Assembly: GCA_012729455.1 (NCBI GenBank) | Contig: JAAYDC010000016.1 | Coordinates: 92,847 to 156,846 of the forward strand | Direction of reading: 5' to 3' | From: Chloroflexota bacterium | GTDB lineage: Bacteria > Chloroflexota > Anaerolineae > UBA1429 | Length of the DNA stretch: 64,000 bases | Shown: piece after piece, positions 24,477 through 33,697 of the stretch | Layout: every line of letters begins with the position of its first letter | Position numbering within the stretch: the first letter of the stretch is position 1 | Made by a program: the position numbers and the translations under genes | Notes under the pieces: model-generated | What the model was told of the DNA's origin: nothing | Databases searched by the model: none | What the model saw: the letters and a program-made list of their open reading frames with translations, nothing else

Positions 24477-25266
24477 ACTGGTAGTAGCTGCCCAACTCGA
24501 TAAAGCCCGCCCGCCAAAGGGCAGCGGGCAGTTCGGGATCTGCCATGCAGTGCACGCCCACTTCGTCGAGCCGCTCCTGGGCTGCCCATACCAGCAGAGC
24601 GCGTAAGAGGTGTATAATGGGCTCCTCGTCGCCGCGCAGGGATTCGATCCACACGCCGGCATAGACGAGGGTTTGCACGCGCACAAGCTGCGCTTCGGCG
24701 AGCGTTTCGCTGGCATGCAGCAGCTGGGCGCGTTGCGTGCGGATGGCGCCGTTTGGCAGTGGGTATGGCGCTTTTGCGACCTGAAGTCGCAAACCATCCG
24801 GCAGAGAATGCTGCGGCAACGTGCCATCCAGGCGGTAGACCATCAGCGAGGAGGCCTCTGCGCTCTTGGCCAGGCCAGCCCGCATAAAAGCACGTTGAGA
24901 GGCGAGGTTATCCTGCGCGACGACGGCGCGAAAGCACTGGATGCCGTCAGCGGCTGCCCGGCTGAGCGCCAGACTGATCAGGCGCGTGGCAATGCCACGG
25001 CCGCGATACGCTGACTGCACACCGAGCAGGTCGAGTTCAAGGCGCGATCCGCACGTGTCGGCGGTCAGCAGGCAGCTGCACAAGCCCGCCGGAGCGCCGT
25101 CAGGCTCAGCCAGCGCCAGGTAGCAGCGCTGCTCGGGGCGCGCCAGGATCTCGGCTATCTCGGCAGCGGTGTATGACGAGTCGCCCAGCGAGGTGTGCTC
25201 GGCTTGGCGCACCAGTTCAGCATCCGCAAATGTGGCATCGGCCAGGCGAAACGTGATCTCGTTCAT
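24418..25266 (-). CDS. GNAT-family N-acetyltransferase
   Basis: 282-residue protein with one clear GNAT domain (about 1-150). Its acetyl-CoA loop is DLLGVQSAYRGRGIATRLISLA, followed by AQDNLASQRAFMRAGL, the usual C-terminal part of the fold. The second half (150-282), with RLQVAKAPYPL and FIELGSYYQFSAS, looks like a degenerate second GNAT domain or a partner-binding domain. The ATG at 25266 is the likely start. The substrate is unknown. The 3' end overlaps the exonuclease-like gene by 59 bp on the other strand, an unusually long convergent overlap in this window. Confidence 0.85.
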   Translation of the reverse strand: MNEITFRLADATFADAELVRQAEHTSLGDSSYTAAEIAEILARPEQRCYLALAEPDGAPAGLCSCLLTADTCGSRLELDLLGVQSAYRGRGIATRLISLALSRAAADGIQCFRAVVAQDNLASQRAFMRAGLAKSAEASSLMVYRLDGTLPQHSLPDGLRLQVAKAPYPLPNGAIRTQRAQLLHASETLAEAQLVRVQTLVYAGVWIESLRGDEEPIIHLLRALLVWAAQERLDEVGVHCMADPELPAALWRAGFIELGSYYQFSASRPGGLFGVPDVPDGA

Positions 25267-25294
25267 CGCGACAGTATAAAAGGAGTCAGCACGC

Positions 25295-26056
25295 ATGCCA
25301 ATCTATCAGGATTACGCCCACGTCTACGACCGCTCCGGCCAGCTGAGGTTCAGCATGCGCATGCTGCGCTACCTTGACGAGCTGCTGGAGCGCTTTGCGG
25401 TGCCGGGTACCCGTATGATCGACTTGGCCTGCGGTACGGGCACGGTGGCGATCGGAATGGCTCTGCACGGCTTTACGGTGGAGGGCATCGACGGCTCGGC
25501 CGAAATGCTGGCCGAGGCTGCCCTCAAGACCCCCGCCGGCACCGCAATCTGCTGGAGCCAGCAGGATATGCGCACCTTTAGCGCCCAGCCGGCCCATCTG
25601 CTCACCTGCCTGTACGACAGCCTCAACTATATCCTCACCAACGACGAATTACTGGCGGTCTTTCGCCGAGTGCGCGCAGCCCTCGAGCCGCACGGCCTTT
25701 TTATCTTTGATATGAACACCCCCTGGGTGTTGGCCAACCACTGGGATGACGCCACCCTGGTTCTCGACACCCCAGACCTGACCACCATCCTGCAGAGCGT
25801 CTATGACCCGCACCAGCAGCGCGCCGGTGTAACCGTGACCTGCTTTGAGCGCCAGGGGGAGCTGTACCGCAAAATCCAGGAGAACCACCAGGAGCAAGCC
25901 TACCCGCTGGAGCAGATCTCGGATAACCTGGTGCGCTGCGGATTTCAGATCGAGGCGCTCTACGAGTGCTTTACGTTCGACCCCGCCGACGATTCTACCC
26001 AGCGCGCCCTGTGGGTGGCGCGCCGCCGGCCTGTTGACGGCTTGCATCTCTTGTGA
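25295..26056 (+). CDS. Class I SAM-dependent methyltransferase
   Basis: 253-residue methyltransferase with Rossmann fold. Motif I MIDLACGTGTVAIGMA binds SAM, followed by the acidic residue in VEGIDGSAEML, motif II in WSQQDMRTF, and LTCLYDSLNYIL, typical of the Methyltransf_25 group. Start ATG with AAAGGAG 9 bp upstream, 28 bp from the divergent GNAT gene. The substrate cannot be predicted. Its end contains the promoter of the DeoR gene. Confidence 0.9.
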   Translation: MPIYQDYAHVYDRSGQLRFSMRMLRYLDELLERFAVPGTRMIDLACGTGTVAIGMALHGFTVEGIDGSAEMLAEAALKTPAGTAICWSQQDMRTFSAQPAHLLTCLYDSLNYILTNDELLAVFRRVRAALEPHGLFIFDMNTPWVLANHWDDATLVLDTPDLTTILQSVYDPHQQRAGVTVTCFERQGELYRKIQENHQEQAYPLEQISDNLVRCGFQIEALYECFTFDPADDSTQRALWVARRRPVDGLHLL

Positions 26057-26062
26057 TAGAAT
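26034..26062 (+). promoter_or_regulatory. Promoter of the sugar cluster
   Basis: TTGACG (26034-26039), 17-bp spacer, extended -10 TGATAGAAT with TAGAAT at 26057-26062. It lies across the end of the methyltransferase gene, 36 bp before the DeoR-family start. No other promoter is obvious before rhaI, so it may drive the whole cluster. Confidence 0.6.
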
Positions 26063-26098
26063 AGGATACGTAAGATAAGCGTGCTAATTCGAAAGTAA

Positions 26099-26884
26099 AT
26101 GAAAGCTGATTTGGTCCGTAAACCGTTCCGTCATGAGAGGCTGGAGCTGATCCTGCAGCAGCTCGGCAAAGATGGATATGTCTCGGTTTCGGAACTGGCT
26201 GAGCGCACCAATGTCACCACGGCTACCATTCGCACCGACCTGGAATGGCTGGAACAAAACGGCCGGCTGCTGCGCACCCACGGCGGGGCAGTGCCCTACC
26301 AATCCGGCGAGGGTGCGCTTTCATTTGCAGCGCGTCAGCGCGAAAACATCGCCGAGAAAGAGCGCATCGGCGCGGCGGCCGCCGAACTGGTGCAGGATGG
26401 CGAGGGCATCGTGCTGGATGCCAGCACTACAGCCTGGCACATGGCACGCCATCTGATCACGCGGCGCGACCTGACGGTGGTGACCACCGGCCTGTATGTG
26501 GCGCTCGAGTTGCTGCGCGCCCCAGGCATCAGCGTGATCCTGCCGGGCGGTTCAGTCTGGCGCGAAGCCGCCTCAGTGACGGGCCCCCTCAGGCTCGAAA
26601 CGCTCAACCATGGCAACCTGCAGGCGGGCTATTTTTCGGGACGTGGTCTTTCGCTGGCAGAAGGTCTGACAGATGCTAACCTGGCCGAGGTCGAGCTTAA
26701 AAAAGAGCTGATCGCGGCCGTACGGCGTGTCAACGTGATCATCGATGCCAGCAAACTCGGCAAAGTTGCTTTTGCCTCGTGTGCCGAGGTCAGCCAGGTT
26801 CAGTGCGTCATCACCGACTCTGCTGCACCGGCTGAGATCGTCTCCGCATTGCGCGAACGCGGAATCGATGTCATACTAGCCTAA
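26099..26884 (+). CDS. DeoR/GlpR-family transcriptional regulator
   Basis: 261-residue repressor. The N-terminal winged helix (about 10-65) shows [20 protein letters not shown] and the DeoR signature around [22 protein letters not shown]. The C-terminal sugar-phosphate sensor (DeoRC, 85-255) has the phosphate-binding [14 protein letters not shown] and [10 protein letters not shown]. Such proteins release DNA on binding a phosphorylated sugar, so it probably controls the nine metabolic genes that follow. Start ATG at 26099. rhaI follows after 22 bp. Confidence 0.93.
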   Translation: MKADLVRKPFRHERLELILQQLGKDGYVSVSELAERTNVTTATIRTDLEWLEQNGRLLRTHGGAVPYQSGEGALSFAARQRENIAEKERIGAAAAELVQDGEGIVLDASTTAWHMARHLITRRDLTVVTTGLYVALELLRAPGISVILPGGSVWREAASVTGPLRLETLNHGNLQAGYFSGRGLSLAEGLTDANLAEVELKKELIAAVRRVNVIIDASKLGKVAFASCAEVSQVQCVITDSAAPAEIVSALRERGIDVILA

Positions 26885-26906
26885 AGAAAAACAACGGAGG
26901 TCTCGC

Positions 26907-28139
26907 ATGGCAGATTGGAAGGTTTCGTATAAGGCTCTGGCAGACAGATTGAGCGCCCGTGGGGTGGATCTCGAAGCCGTCAAAAAGGCATTAAAAGCCC
27001 AGTGGATCGAGACCCCTTCGTGGGGTTATGCGGATTCGGGCACGCGCTTCAAGGTCTTTCGTCAGGCCGGTGCCGCCCGCACCACCGTCGAAAAGCTGCA
27101 GGATGCCGCTCAGGTGCATAAATACACCGGTGTGGCGCCCTCGGTGGCGTTGCACATCCCCTGGGACAAGGTCGATGACTATGCCGCGTTGAATAACTAT
27201 GCCAAGTCGCTGAATTTAAAGCTGGGGGCTATTAACCCCAACCTCTTCCAGGATAACAATTATATGCTCGGCAGCCTGTGCAACCCGGATGCGACCATCC
27301 GCCGCCAGGCGCTCGATCACTGCCTCGAGTGTGTTGAAATAGCCAAGACCGTCGGCTCCAACAACATCTCGCTGTGGCTGGCGGATGGCACCAGCTCGCC
27401 CGGCCAGGATGACTTTCGCGATCGCAAGCATCGCCTGCAGGACACCCTGCAAGAGCTCTACGCGGCTATGCCCGAGCCGATGCGGCTGCTGATCGAGTAC
27501 AAGTTCTTTGAGCCGGCTTTTTACTCTACCGACCTGGGCGACTGGGGTTCTGCCATCCTGCAAGCCCAGCGGCTTGGCCCGCGCGCCATGGTGCTGGTCG
27601 ACCTGGGGCATCATCCCCTGGGCACCAACATCGAGCAGATCGTCGCTTTCCTGATCGACGAAAAGCGCCTGGGCGGCTTTCACTTTAACAACAAAAAGTT
27701 CGCCGATGACGACCTCACCACCGGGTCGATCAACCCCTACGAGCTGTTCCTGATCTATAACGAGCTGGTTGCCGGCGCTGCCGACCCGGCCAACGAGATG
27801 GACGTGGCTTATATGATCGACGAGTCGATCAACATCAAGCCAAAAGTTGCCTCGATGATTCAGTCGGTCGTCAACTGCCAGGAGGCCTATGCTCGCGCGC
27901 TGGTGGTCGATCGTGCCGCCCTCAAAGAGGCGCAGGCCAGCGGCAACGTAGTCAAGGCTGAAGAGACCGTGCTGGATGCTTACCGCACCGACGTGCGCCC
28001 GCTATTGGCGGCCGTACGCGATGAGATGGGTCTGGCACCCGATCCGTTGGCGGCATACGAGGCCAGCGGCTATTACCAAAAAGTTTGCGCCGAACGCAAG
28101 GGCTCCGCTGCCGGCGGCTACGGCTTTGATGGACAGTAA
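26907..28139 (+). CDS. rhaI: L-rhamnose / sugar isomerase (RhaI type)
   Basis: TIM-barrel aldose-ketose isomerase of 410 residues, of the Pseudomonas stutzeri L-rhamnose isomerase type and not the E. coli RhaA type. Visible are [28 protein letters not shown], the metal-binding glutamate in [31 protein letters not shown] and [15 protein letters not shown], which carries further metal ligands. Enzymes of this type act on L-rhamnose, L-mannose, L-lyxose and D-allose, so the physiological sugar remains open. Start ATG with CGGAGG upstream. The next gene, a class II aldolase, fits a rhamnose-like pathway, but no rhamnulokinase of the usual family is in the cluster. Confidence 0.87.
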   Translation: MADWKVSYKALADRLSARGVDLEAVKKALKAQWIETPSWGYADSGTRFKVFRQAGAARTTVEKLQDAAQVHKYTGVAPSVALHIPWDKVDDYAALNNYAKSLNLKLGAINPNLFQDNNYMLGSLCNPDATIRRQALDHCLECVEIAKTVGSNNISLWLADGTSSPGQDDFRDRKHRLQDTLQELYAAMPEPMRLLIEYKFFEPAFYSTDLGDWGSAILQAQRLGPRAMVLVDLGHHPLGTNIEQIVAFLIDEKRLGGFHFNNKKFADDDLTTGSINPYELFLIYNELVAGAADPANEMDVAYMIDESINIKPKVASMIQSVVNCQEAYARALVVDRAALKEAQASGNVVKAEETVLDAYRTDVRPLLAAVRDEMGLAPDPLAAYEASGYYQKVCAERKGSAAGGYGFDGQ

Positions 28140-28143
28140 TCCA

Positions 28144-28911
28144 ATGGCCAACACCGAAGCAACCCTGCAGGCGCTCGTGAACCTTTCGCACGATCTGGGC
28201 CGCCCCGAACGCGACCTGGTGATCCTTGGGGAGGGCAACACCTCGGCGCTGTGCGACGACGGTATCATGTATGTCAAAGCCAGCGGCACCGAGCTGCGCA
28301 CCATCAGCGCCGAAGGCTTTGTCGCCGTCAGGCGCGAGGCCGTCGCAGCGATCGCTGAAGAGGCGCAGCTGACGGATGCCCAGGTCAAGGACGCTTTGGA
28401 GGCCTGCAAGGTCAACACAGGCGATAAGCGCCGCCCATCTGTCGAGACGGTGCTGCACGCCCTCGCTCTGGGTGAGCCGGGGGTTAAGTTTGTCGGCCAC
28501 ACCCACCCGATCGCGGTGAACGCGCTCTCTTGTTCGGTAAATGTGCTCGAGGCCATCGCTGGCCGGCTCTTCCCGGACGAGATTGTGGTGTGCGGCCCGG
28601 CGCCGCTCTACATCCCCTATACCGACCCGGGGTTGCCCCTGGCACGCGCCGTGCGCGACGGGTTAAAGACCTATGGTGAGCGCTATGGTCAGACCACCAA
28701 AGTGATCCTGATGCAGAACCACGGGCTGATCGCCCTGGGCAGCTCGGCCACCGAGGTCGACAACATTACTTCTATGTATGTGAAAACCTGCAAGGTGCTG
28801 GCGGGCACCTATGCCTTTGGCGGACCTAACTTTCTCACCCCCGCCAATGTACGCCGCATTCATACCCGGCCGGACGAGCTGTATCGCCGGCAGCAGTTAA
28901 AGGTTAGTTAG
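28144..28911 (+). CDS. Class II aldolase/adducin family protein
   Basis: 255-residue zinc aldolase or epimerase fold. Visible are GEGNTSALCDDGIMYVKASGTEL (phosphate loop), the catalytic glutamate region near PSVETVLHAL, the zinc ligands HTH in VGHTHPIAVNALSCS, and the third ligand in VILMQNHGLIALGS. The cleavage reaction would give dihydroxyacetone phosphate or pyruvate plus an aldehyde. RhaD, FucA and RhaE belong to this superfamily. ATG 28144 is taken as start, 4 bp after rhaI. An ATG at 28129, overlapping rhaI, is equally possible since neither has a strong ribosome site. Confidence 0.87.
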   Translation: MANTEATLQALVNLSHDLGRPERDLVILGEGNTSALCDDGIMYVKASGTELRTISAEGFVAVRREAVAAIAEEAQLTDAQVKDALEACKVNTGDKRRPSVETVLHALALGEPGVKFVGHTHPIAVNALSCSVNVLEAIAGRLFPDEIVVCGPAPLYIPYTDPGLPLARAVRDGLKTYGERYGQTTKVILMQNHGLIALGSSATEVDNITSMYVKTCKVLAGTYAFGGPNFLTPANVRRIHTRPDELYRRQQLKVS

Positions 28912-28953
28912 CGTTTATCGATATTCAGTGGTGCAAAATACAAGGAGCCAGAC

Positions 28954-30705
28954 ATGTCCAAAGTAGCTGATTACACTGCGGGGACGCAACCGATCCCCGA
29001 CAAGTACTGGTTATGGCCGCTGTATGGCGCCGGCATTGAGAACCTGGGGCGCGATGGTCAGCCAATTTTAGTGGATACCCCAAAAATAACGGCCGATCAG
29101 ATCCTGGTGCGCCACGATGCCGTGGGCCTGTGCTTTTCGGATATCAAGGTGATTAATACCGGCGAGACCCATCCGCGCCTGCAAGGCCGCAACATGCAGA
29201 CCGACCCGGTGGTGCTGGGGCACGAAGTGGCCATGACGGTGGTGGAAGTGGGGGCTAACCTTGCCGACCGGTTCAAAGTCGGCGACCGCTTTATCATCCA
29301 GGCAGATATCATTTACAAGGGCGTTGCTACGGCTTATGGTTATGCCCTGCAGGGCGGGTTGTCGCAATACAACGCCATCGGCCGCAATATCCTCGATGGC
29401 GATGAGGGCTGCTACCTCCTGCCGGTACATCCCGACATCGGCTACGCCCAAGCAGCGCTGACCGAGCCGTGGGCCTGCGTGACTGCCTCTTACGATGTGG
29501 TGTACCGCGCCGGATGGTTGGCCGGCGGCGATGTGCTGATCGTGGCCGGTCCTGGCGCCAAGTGCGACTATAGCCTTTCGACCCCCTACGCCGGCGGACA
29601 GCCGCCTGCGACGGTGTTTACCTTGGGCGTCGAGGGCAAGCTGGCGCAAGAGCTTGAGCAGCGTGCCAAAGAAGACGGCTTCAAGCTGGTCAAGCTGGGG
29701 ACCCTGAGCGATGAGACCCTCGCCAAGGCAGTCGCTTCCACCAAGACTGGCAAGGGCTTTGACGACCTGGTGTTCCTTGGGGCTGATTCTGCCACCTATG
29801 AAAAACTCGAGCCCTACGCCCGCAAGGGCGCAGTGCTCAACCTGGTAGGCGCACAGGCGCTGACGGGCACCACCCAGGTGGATGTGGGCCGCGTGCACTA
29901 TGATAACCTCAGCCTGACGGGCACGGCCTCCTGTACAATCGCCGATGCTTATAAACCGATCCGCACCGAGCTAAAAACCGGTGGCTATACCGTCATGATC
30001 GGCGCGGCTGGACCAATGGGCCAGATGCATGTGCAGCGCGTGATGGAAGGCAATGAGGGACCGCGCCTGGTCGTGGCGACCGACCTCTTGCCCGAGCGCC
30101 TCGGGGTGATCACCGAAAAGTTCGCCTCGATGCTGCGCGATAAAAAAGGCCAGACCGACCTGGTGCTCAAAACACCGGAAGGCAAGTCGTCGGCCGAGTT
30201 CAACGCCAGCCTGGTCGAAATGACGGACGGACATGGCTTTGATGATATCGTCGTGCTGGCTCCCAGCGCTGGCGTGGTTACCGGTGCCATCGCGATGATG
30301 GCCGACAACGCCGTGATGAACATTTTTGCCGGGTTGCCGGTCGGAACCAAAGCCGCCCTCGACCTGGCGGGTGTAGCCGAAAAGGGGCACCGCTACACCG
30401 GTACCTCTGGCTCAGCCATCCGAGACCTGCGCGGTATGCTCAACCTGAACGAGTCGGGGCGCATCAACCCCAACCTGTCGGTAGCAGCCATCGGTGGGCT
30501 CTCGGATGTCGTCACTGGGCTTGATGGTGTGATGCATCAGGCCTTTACCGGCAAGTGCGTCATCTACCCAATGGTACGCGAGTTCCCTGTGACCCTGCTC
30601 AATGACCTGAAAGAAAAGCTGCCGAGTGTGTATGCCAAGCTGGGGCCCAACGAGTCGTGGACCAAGGAAGCTGAAGAAGAGTTCCTGAAGGAGATGCTTC
30701 CATGA
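28954..30705 (+). CDS. Large zinc-type alcohol dehydrogenase, SorE-like, with two Rossmann regions
   Basis: Medium-chain dehydrogenase of 583 residues, about 170 longer than L-sorbose-1-phosphate reductase (SorE), which it resembles. The N-terminal GroES-like catalytic domain shows CFSDIKVINTGETHP, VVLGHEVAMTVVEVG and a zinc-type ALTEPWACV. A first nucleotide-binding-like region (about 185-325) has a poor glycine motif (VLIVAGPGAKCDYS). A second (345-500) has a good one (VMIGAAGPMGQMHVQR). It probably reduces or oxidises a phosphorylated ketose or polyol, feeding the SrlD-like enzyme that overlaps it. ATG with AAGGAG upstream. ATGA overlap with the SDR gene. Confidence 0.82.
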   Translation: MSKVADYTAGTQPIPDKYWLWPLYGAGIENLGRDGQPILVDTPKITADQILVRHDAVGLCFSDIKVINTGETHPRLQGRNMQTDPVVLGHEVAMTVVEVGANLADRFKVGDRFIIQADIIYKGVATAYGYALQGGLSQYNAIGRNILDGDEGCYLLPVHPDIGYAQAALTEPWACVTASYDVVYRAGWLAGGDVLIVAGPGAKCDYSLSTPYAGGQPPATVFTLGVEGKLAQELEQRAKEDGFKLVKLGTLSDETLAKAVASTKTGKGFDDLVFLGADSATYEKLEPYARKGAVLNLVGAQALTGTTQVDVGRVHYDNLSLTGTASCTIADAYKPIRTELKTGGYTVMIGAAGPMGQMHVQRVMEGNEGPRLVVATDLLPERLGVITEKFASMLRDKKGQTDLVLKTPEGKSSAEFNASLVEMTDGHGFDDIVVLAPSAGVVTGAIAMMADNAVMNIFAGLPVGTKAALDLAGVAEKGHRYTGTSGSAIRDLRGMLNLNESGRINPNLSVAAIGGLSDVVTGLDGVMHQAFTGKCVIYPMVREFPVTLLNDLKEKLPSVYAKLGPNESWTKEAEEEFLKEMLP

Positions 30706-31499
30706 GTGCAATGAAGCGTTTGGCTGGAAAATCCGTCCTGATAACGGGTGCTGCGCAAGGATTGGGTGAGGCGCTCTCAGAGCGCCTCGCTCAGGAAGGC
30801 GCCGATGTCGCCATCTGCGACATCATGGACGAGCCGGCCAGCCAACTGGCCGAGCGCCTCGCGCGCGAATACGGCGTCAAGGCTATCTGGCAGCACATGG
30901 ATGTCACCGACCTGGCGCAGTGCGATGCCGCTGTCGATGCCGCCGTGGCAGCCTTTGGCAAGCTTGATATCGTCGTCTCGAACGCCGGCATCCTCTTTTC
31001 GGGGCCGCTGCTCGAGCTGGATCCTGGGCGTTGGAAGAAAGTAATCGACGTCAACGTGGTCGGCTACTATAACACAGCGCGCGCGGCTGTGCGTGTGATG
31101 CTGCCCAACCGGCGCGGTACCGTGGTGCAGATCAACAGCAAGTCGGGCAAAAAGGGCAGTGCCAAGAACTCGGCCTATGCCACCAGCAAGTTTGCTGGCA
31201 TCGGCCTGACCCAGAGCTTGGCACTTGAGTTCGCCGAGGTGCCGATCCGCTTTAACGCCATCTGCCCGGGCAACCTGCTGGATTCTCCGCTGTGGGTCAA
31301 CAGCTTGTTCAAGCAGTATGCCGCCAACCAGGGCATCACCGAAGCACAGGTGCGCCAAAAGTACATCGACCAGGTGCCGATGAAGCGCGGCTGCACCTAT
31401 GAAGACATCGCCAACATGGCGGTCTTTCTCGCGTCGGACGAATCGGCTTATATGACTGGTCAGGCCATCAACGTAACCGGTGGCCAGGAGATGCGCTAG
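30702..31499 (+). CDS. SDR-family dehydrogenase, sorbitol-6-phosphate 2-dehydrogenase-like
   Basis: Classical short-chain dehydrogenase of 265 residues. The cofactor motif is ITGAAQGLGEAL, with an acidic residue ending the second strand (CDIMDEP), which favours NAD. VVSNAGILFSG, the catalytic Ser in QINSKSGKKGS and Tyr-Lys in AYATSKFAG are in place. The stretches NSKSGK, GLTQSLALEFAE, GNLLDSPL and GQAINVTGGQEM closely follow E. coli SrlD, which turns glucitol-6-phosphate into fructose-6-phosphate. That activity is my best guess. It overlaps the preceding dehydrogenase gene by 4 bp. Confidence 0.88.
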   Translation: MSAMKRLAGKSVLITGAAQGLGEALSERLAQEGADVAICDIMDEPASQLAERLAREYGVKAIWQHMDVTDLAQCDAAVDAAVAAFGKLDIVVSNAGILFSGPLLELDPGRWKKVIDVNVVGYYNTARAAVRVMLPNRRGTVVQINSKSGKKGSAKNSAYATSKFAGIGLTQSLALEFAEVPIRFNAICPGNLLDSPLWVNSLFKQYAANQGITEAQVRQKYIDQVPMKRGCTYEDIANMAVFLASDESAYMTGQAINVTGGQEMR

Positions 31500-31515
31500 G
31501 CACTGACAACTTTTC

Positions 31516-31539
31516 GGCGCAGAGGGTGACCTCTGCGCC
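31516..31539. other. Perfect GC-rich hairpin between the SDR gene and mtlD
   Basis: GGCGCAGAGG, loop GTGA, CCTCTGCGCC: a perfect 10-bp stem in the 62-bp gap, 22 bp before the proposed mtlD start. No T run follows, so it is not a normal terminator. It may stabilise the upstream mRNA, set relative expression or block a GTG codon that sits in its loop. Confidence 0.7.
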
Positions 31540-31561
31540 GCAGGCAAGGGGTGATAATCTT

Positions 31562-32743
31562 TTGAACCAGGCGATCATGTTTGGGGCGGGCAATATCGGC
31601 CGCGGCTTTTTGGGGCAGCTCTTTTCCGAATCGGGATATCGGGTGACCTTTATCGATATCGATGAGCCCCTCATCTCGGCGCTGGCCCGTCAGCAAGCCT
31701 ATACCCTGCGCCTGGTAACCAACCAGGAAACCCGCGACCTGCGCATTACGCCGGTGACGGGCATCCTCTCAGGCGACCTGGCCAGTGTGGCACAGGTTGT
31801 CAGCCAGGCTCAGATCGGCGCCACTGCGGTGGGCGCCCGCGCGCTGCCCTACATCGCCCCAGCTGTGGCGGCCGGCATTCAGGCGCGCCGCCAGGCCGGT
31901 AACCAGGCGCCACTGAACCTGATCATCTGCGAGAATCTCAAAGGTGCTGCAGCGCATTTTCGCGCCCTAGTACGTGAGCGCCTCGATGCCGATGACCAGT
32001 CTTTTCTCGATCGCCAGGTGGGCTTTGTGGATACTGTGATCGGACGCATGGTGCCCGAGCTGACACCCGAGCTCAAGGCTCAGGACCGCACCCTGGTGGT
32101 AGCCGAACCTTACAAGGAGCTGCCAGTCGACCACAATGGTTTTATCGGCGAGATTCCCGCAATCGTCGGCATGCAGGCACACGACTCTTTCGAGCTCTTT
32201 ACCGCGCGCAAACTCTATCTGCACAACGCCGGACACGCCGTGCTGGCGTATCTGGGGTATCTGCGCGGCTATCAGCTCGGATATGAAGCCCTGGAGGATG
32301 CATGGATCCGTCCGATCCTCGAGGCGGCCCTGGATGAGTCGATGCGCGGCATCGCCAAGGTATATGGCGCCGACCATACCTGGCTGAGCGCCCACGTGTC
32401 TGACCTGCTGGGGCGCTTTGCCAACCGCATCCTGGCCGACCCGGTGTTGCGCCTCGGACGAGACCCTTTACGCAAGCTGGCTCCGGATGACCGCCTGGTC
32501 GGCGCAGCCCGCGCCGCCGAGACGACCGGCCAAACGCCTCTGAATCTAGCCTATGGGATTGCTGGCGGGCTCCTGTTTGACCCGCCCGGCGATGAGCGGG
32601 CGGCTGAGCTGCAGCAGCTGATCGCCCATCAGGGCGTAGAGGCGGCCTTGCTGCAGGTATGCGGTATCCGCGCCGACGAACCGCTGGGGCAAGCGATTTT
32701 GGAGCGCTACCAGTGCTTATTAAGCGAACGGCGCGAGGGATGA
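31562..32743 (+). CDS. mtlD: Mannitol-1-phosphate 5-dehydrogenase
   Basis: Polyol-specific long-chain dehydrogenase of 393 residues that converts mannitol-1-phosphate to fructose-6-phosphate with NAD. The N-terminal Rossmann motif is MFGAGNIGRGFLGQLF, with FIDIDEP closing the second strand. The C-terminal domain shows GFVDTVIGRMVP, the catalytic lysine-asparagine region ARKLYLHNAGHAVLAYLG, and a helical tail. I prefer the TTG codon at 31562 because AAGGGG lies just upstream. A GTG at 31526 would sit in the loop of a stable hairpin. The family usually starts only one or two residues before this glycine motif. ATGA overlap with the kinase gene follows. Confidence 0.9.
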   Translation: MNQAIMFGAGNIGRGFLGQLFSESGYRVTFIDIDEPLISALARQQAYTLRLVTNQETRDLRITPVTGILSGDLASVAQVVSQAQIGATAVGARALPYIAPAVAAGIQARRQAGNQAPLNLIICENLKGAAAHFRALVRERLDADDQSFLDRQVGFVDTVIGRMVPELTPELKAQDRTLVVAEPYKELPVDHNGFIGEIPAIVGMQAHDSFELFTARKLYLHNAGHAVLAYLGYLRGYQLGYEALEDAWIRPILEAALDESMRGIAKVYGADHTWLSAHVSDLLGRFANRILADPVLRLGRDPLRKLAPDDRLVGAARAAETTGQTPLNLAYGIAGGLLFDPPGDERAAELQQLIAHQGVEAALLQVCGIRADEPLGQAILERYQCLLSERREG

Positions 32744-33693
32744 TCTATAGCGTCACGCTGAACCCATCGCTCGACCGCACGCTGACCTTTAACAACCTTA
32801 CACTGGGGACTGTGAACCGCGCCATCGCCACTCGCATCGATTTAGGGGGCAAGGGTATCAATGTGGCGCGAGCCCTGTGTGCTCTGGGGGTAGAATGCCG
32901 CGTATGCGGCCTGCTCGGCAGCGGCTCGGGGGATGCCTTTCTCGAACAGCTGCAGGCCGAGGGCCTTGGTTGCCTGTTTGTGCGCCACGCCGGAGAGGTG
33001 CGCGTCAACATCACTGCGGTGGATCAGGAACGTGCCGAGACGACCAAGCTGAACGAGCCCGGGGCACAGGTCGATGCGGCGGTAGTGGACCAGCTGCAAG
33101 TGCTGCTCCTGGAGCAGCTGCTCCCTGGCGATGCGGTACTGCTTTCGGGGAGCCTGCCCGTGGGGGCGCCGGCGGACAGTTATCGCCAGTTAATCAGTTC
33201 CTTCAGGCAGCGCGGAGCAATCTGTGGGTTGGATACGAGCGGTCCGGCATTCCATGAGGGGTTGGTTGCCGCACCGGAATGGATCAAACCCAACCTGGAG
33301 GAGGCTGAGGAGCTGCTGGGATATCCGCTTGAGGATAACCTCGGCATCCGGCGAGCGCTGAGTGAGCTCCATAACCGCGGAGCAGCCCATATCCTGCTTT
33401 CTGCCGGCGCGAGCGGTCTGTTATACAGCCACGCGGGTAAAGCCTGGCTGGCGCAGCCGCCGCAGGTAGTAGTTCGCAGCACGGTGGGGGCAGGCGACGC
33501 CGCGTTTGCCGGCGCGTTTGCTGCCTGGTTAGCCGGCCAGGATGGGGCTACAATCGCAAGACAAGCAGCGGCTGCCGGCACGGCGTCCGCCATGCTCGAA
33601 GGATCACAGATGCCTTCTGGTGGCCAGGTGAATAGTATTTTCAATCAGGTTTATGTATCAAGTTTCTTATATCAGGATTTCAAGAGAGGATAG
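32740..33693 (+). CDS. PfkB-family sugar-phosphate kinase (1-phosphofructokinase/LacC type)
   Basis: Ribokinase-fold kinase of 317 residues. MIYSVTLNPSLDRTL and the substrate-binding GGKGINVARALCALG are typical of FruK, LacC and PfkB. The ATP site shows STVGAGDAAFAGAFAAWL with the catalytic aspartate. It would phosphorylate fructose-1-phosphate, fructose-6-phosphate or tagatose-6-phosphate to a bisphosphate, linking the polyol steps to glycolysis. The start is ATG 32740, inside the mtlD stop. The upstream frame extension is unconserved. The stop lies 4 bp before the E1 gene. Confidence 0.88.
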   Translation: MIYSVTLNPSLDRTLTFNNLTLGTVNRAIATRIDLGGKGINVARALCALGVECRVCGLLGSGSGDAFLEQLQAEGLGCLFVRHAGEVRVNITAVDQERAETTKLNEPGAQVDAAVVDQLQVLLLEQLLPGDAVLLSGSLPVGAPADSYRQLISSFRQRGAICGLDTSGPAFHEGLVAAPEWIKPNLEEAEELLGYPLEDNLGIRRALSELHNRGAAHILLSAGASGLLYSHAGKAWLAQPPQVVVRSTVGAGDAAFAGAFAAWLAGQDGATIARQAAAAGTASAMLEGSQMPSGGQVNSIFNQVYVSSFLYQDFKRG

Positions 33694-33697
33694 AGAC

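Noticed and set aside
31526..31561. GTG at 31526 as the start of mtlD
   Set aside because: It sits in the loop of a perfect hairpin and adds unconserved residues. The TTG at 31562 has a ribosome site and fits the family start.
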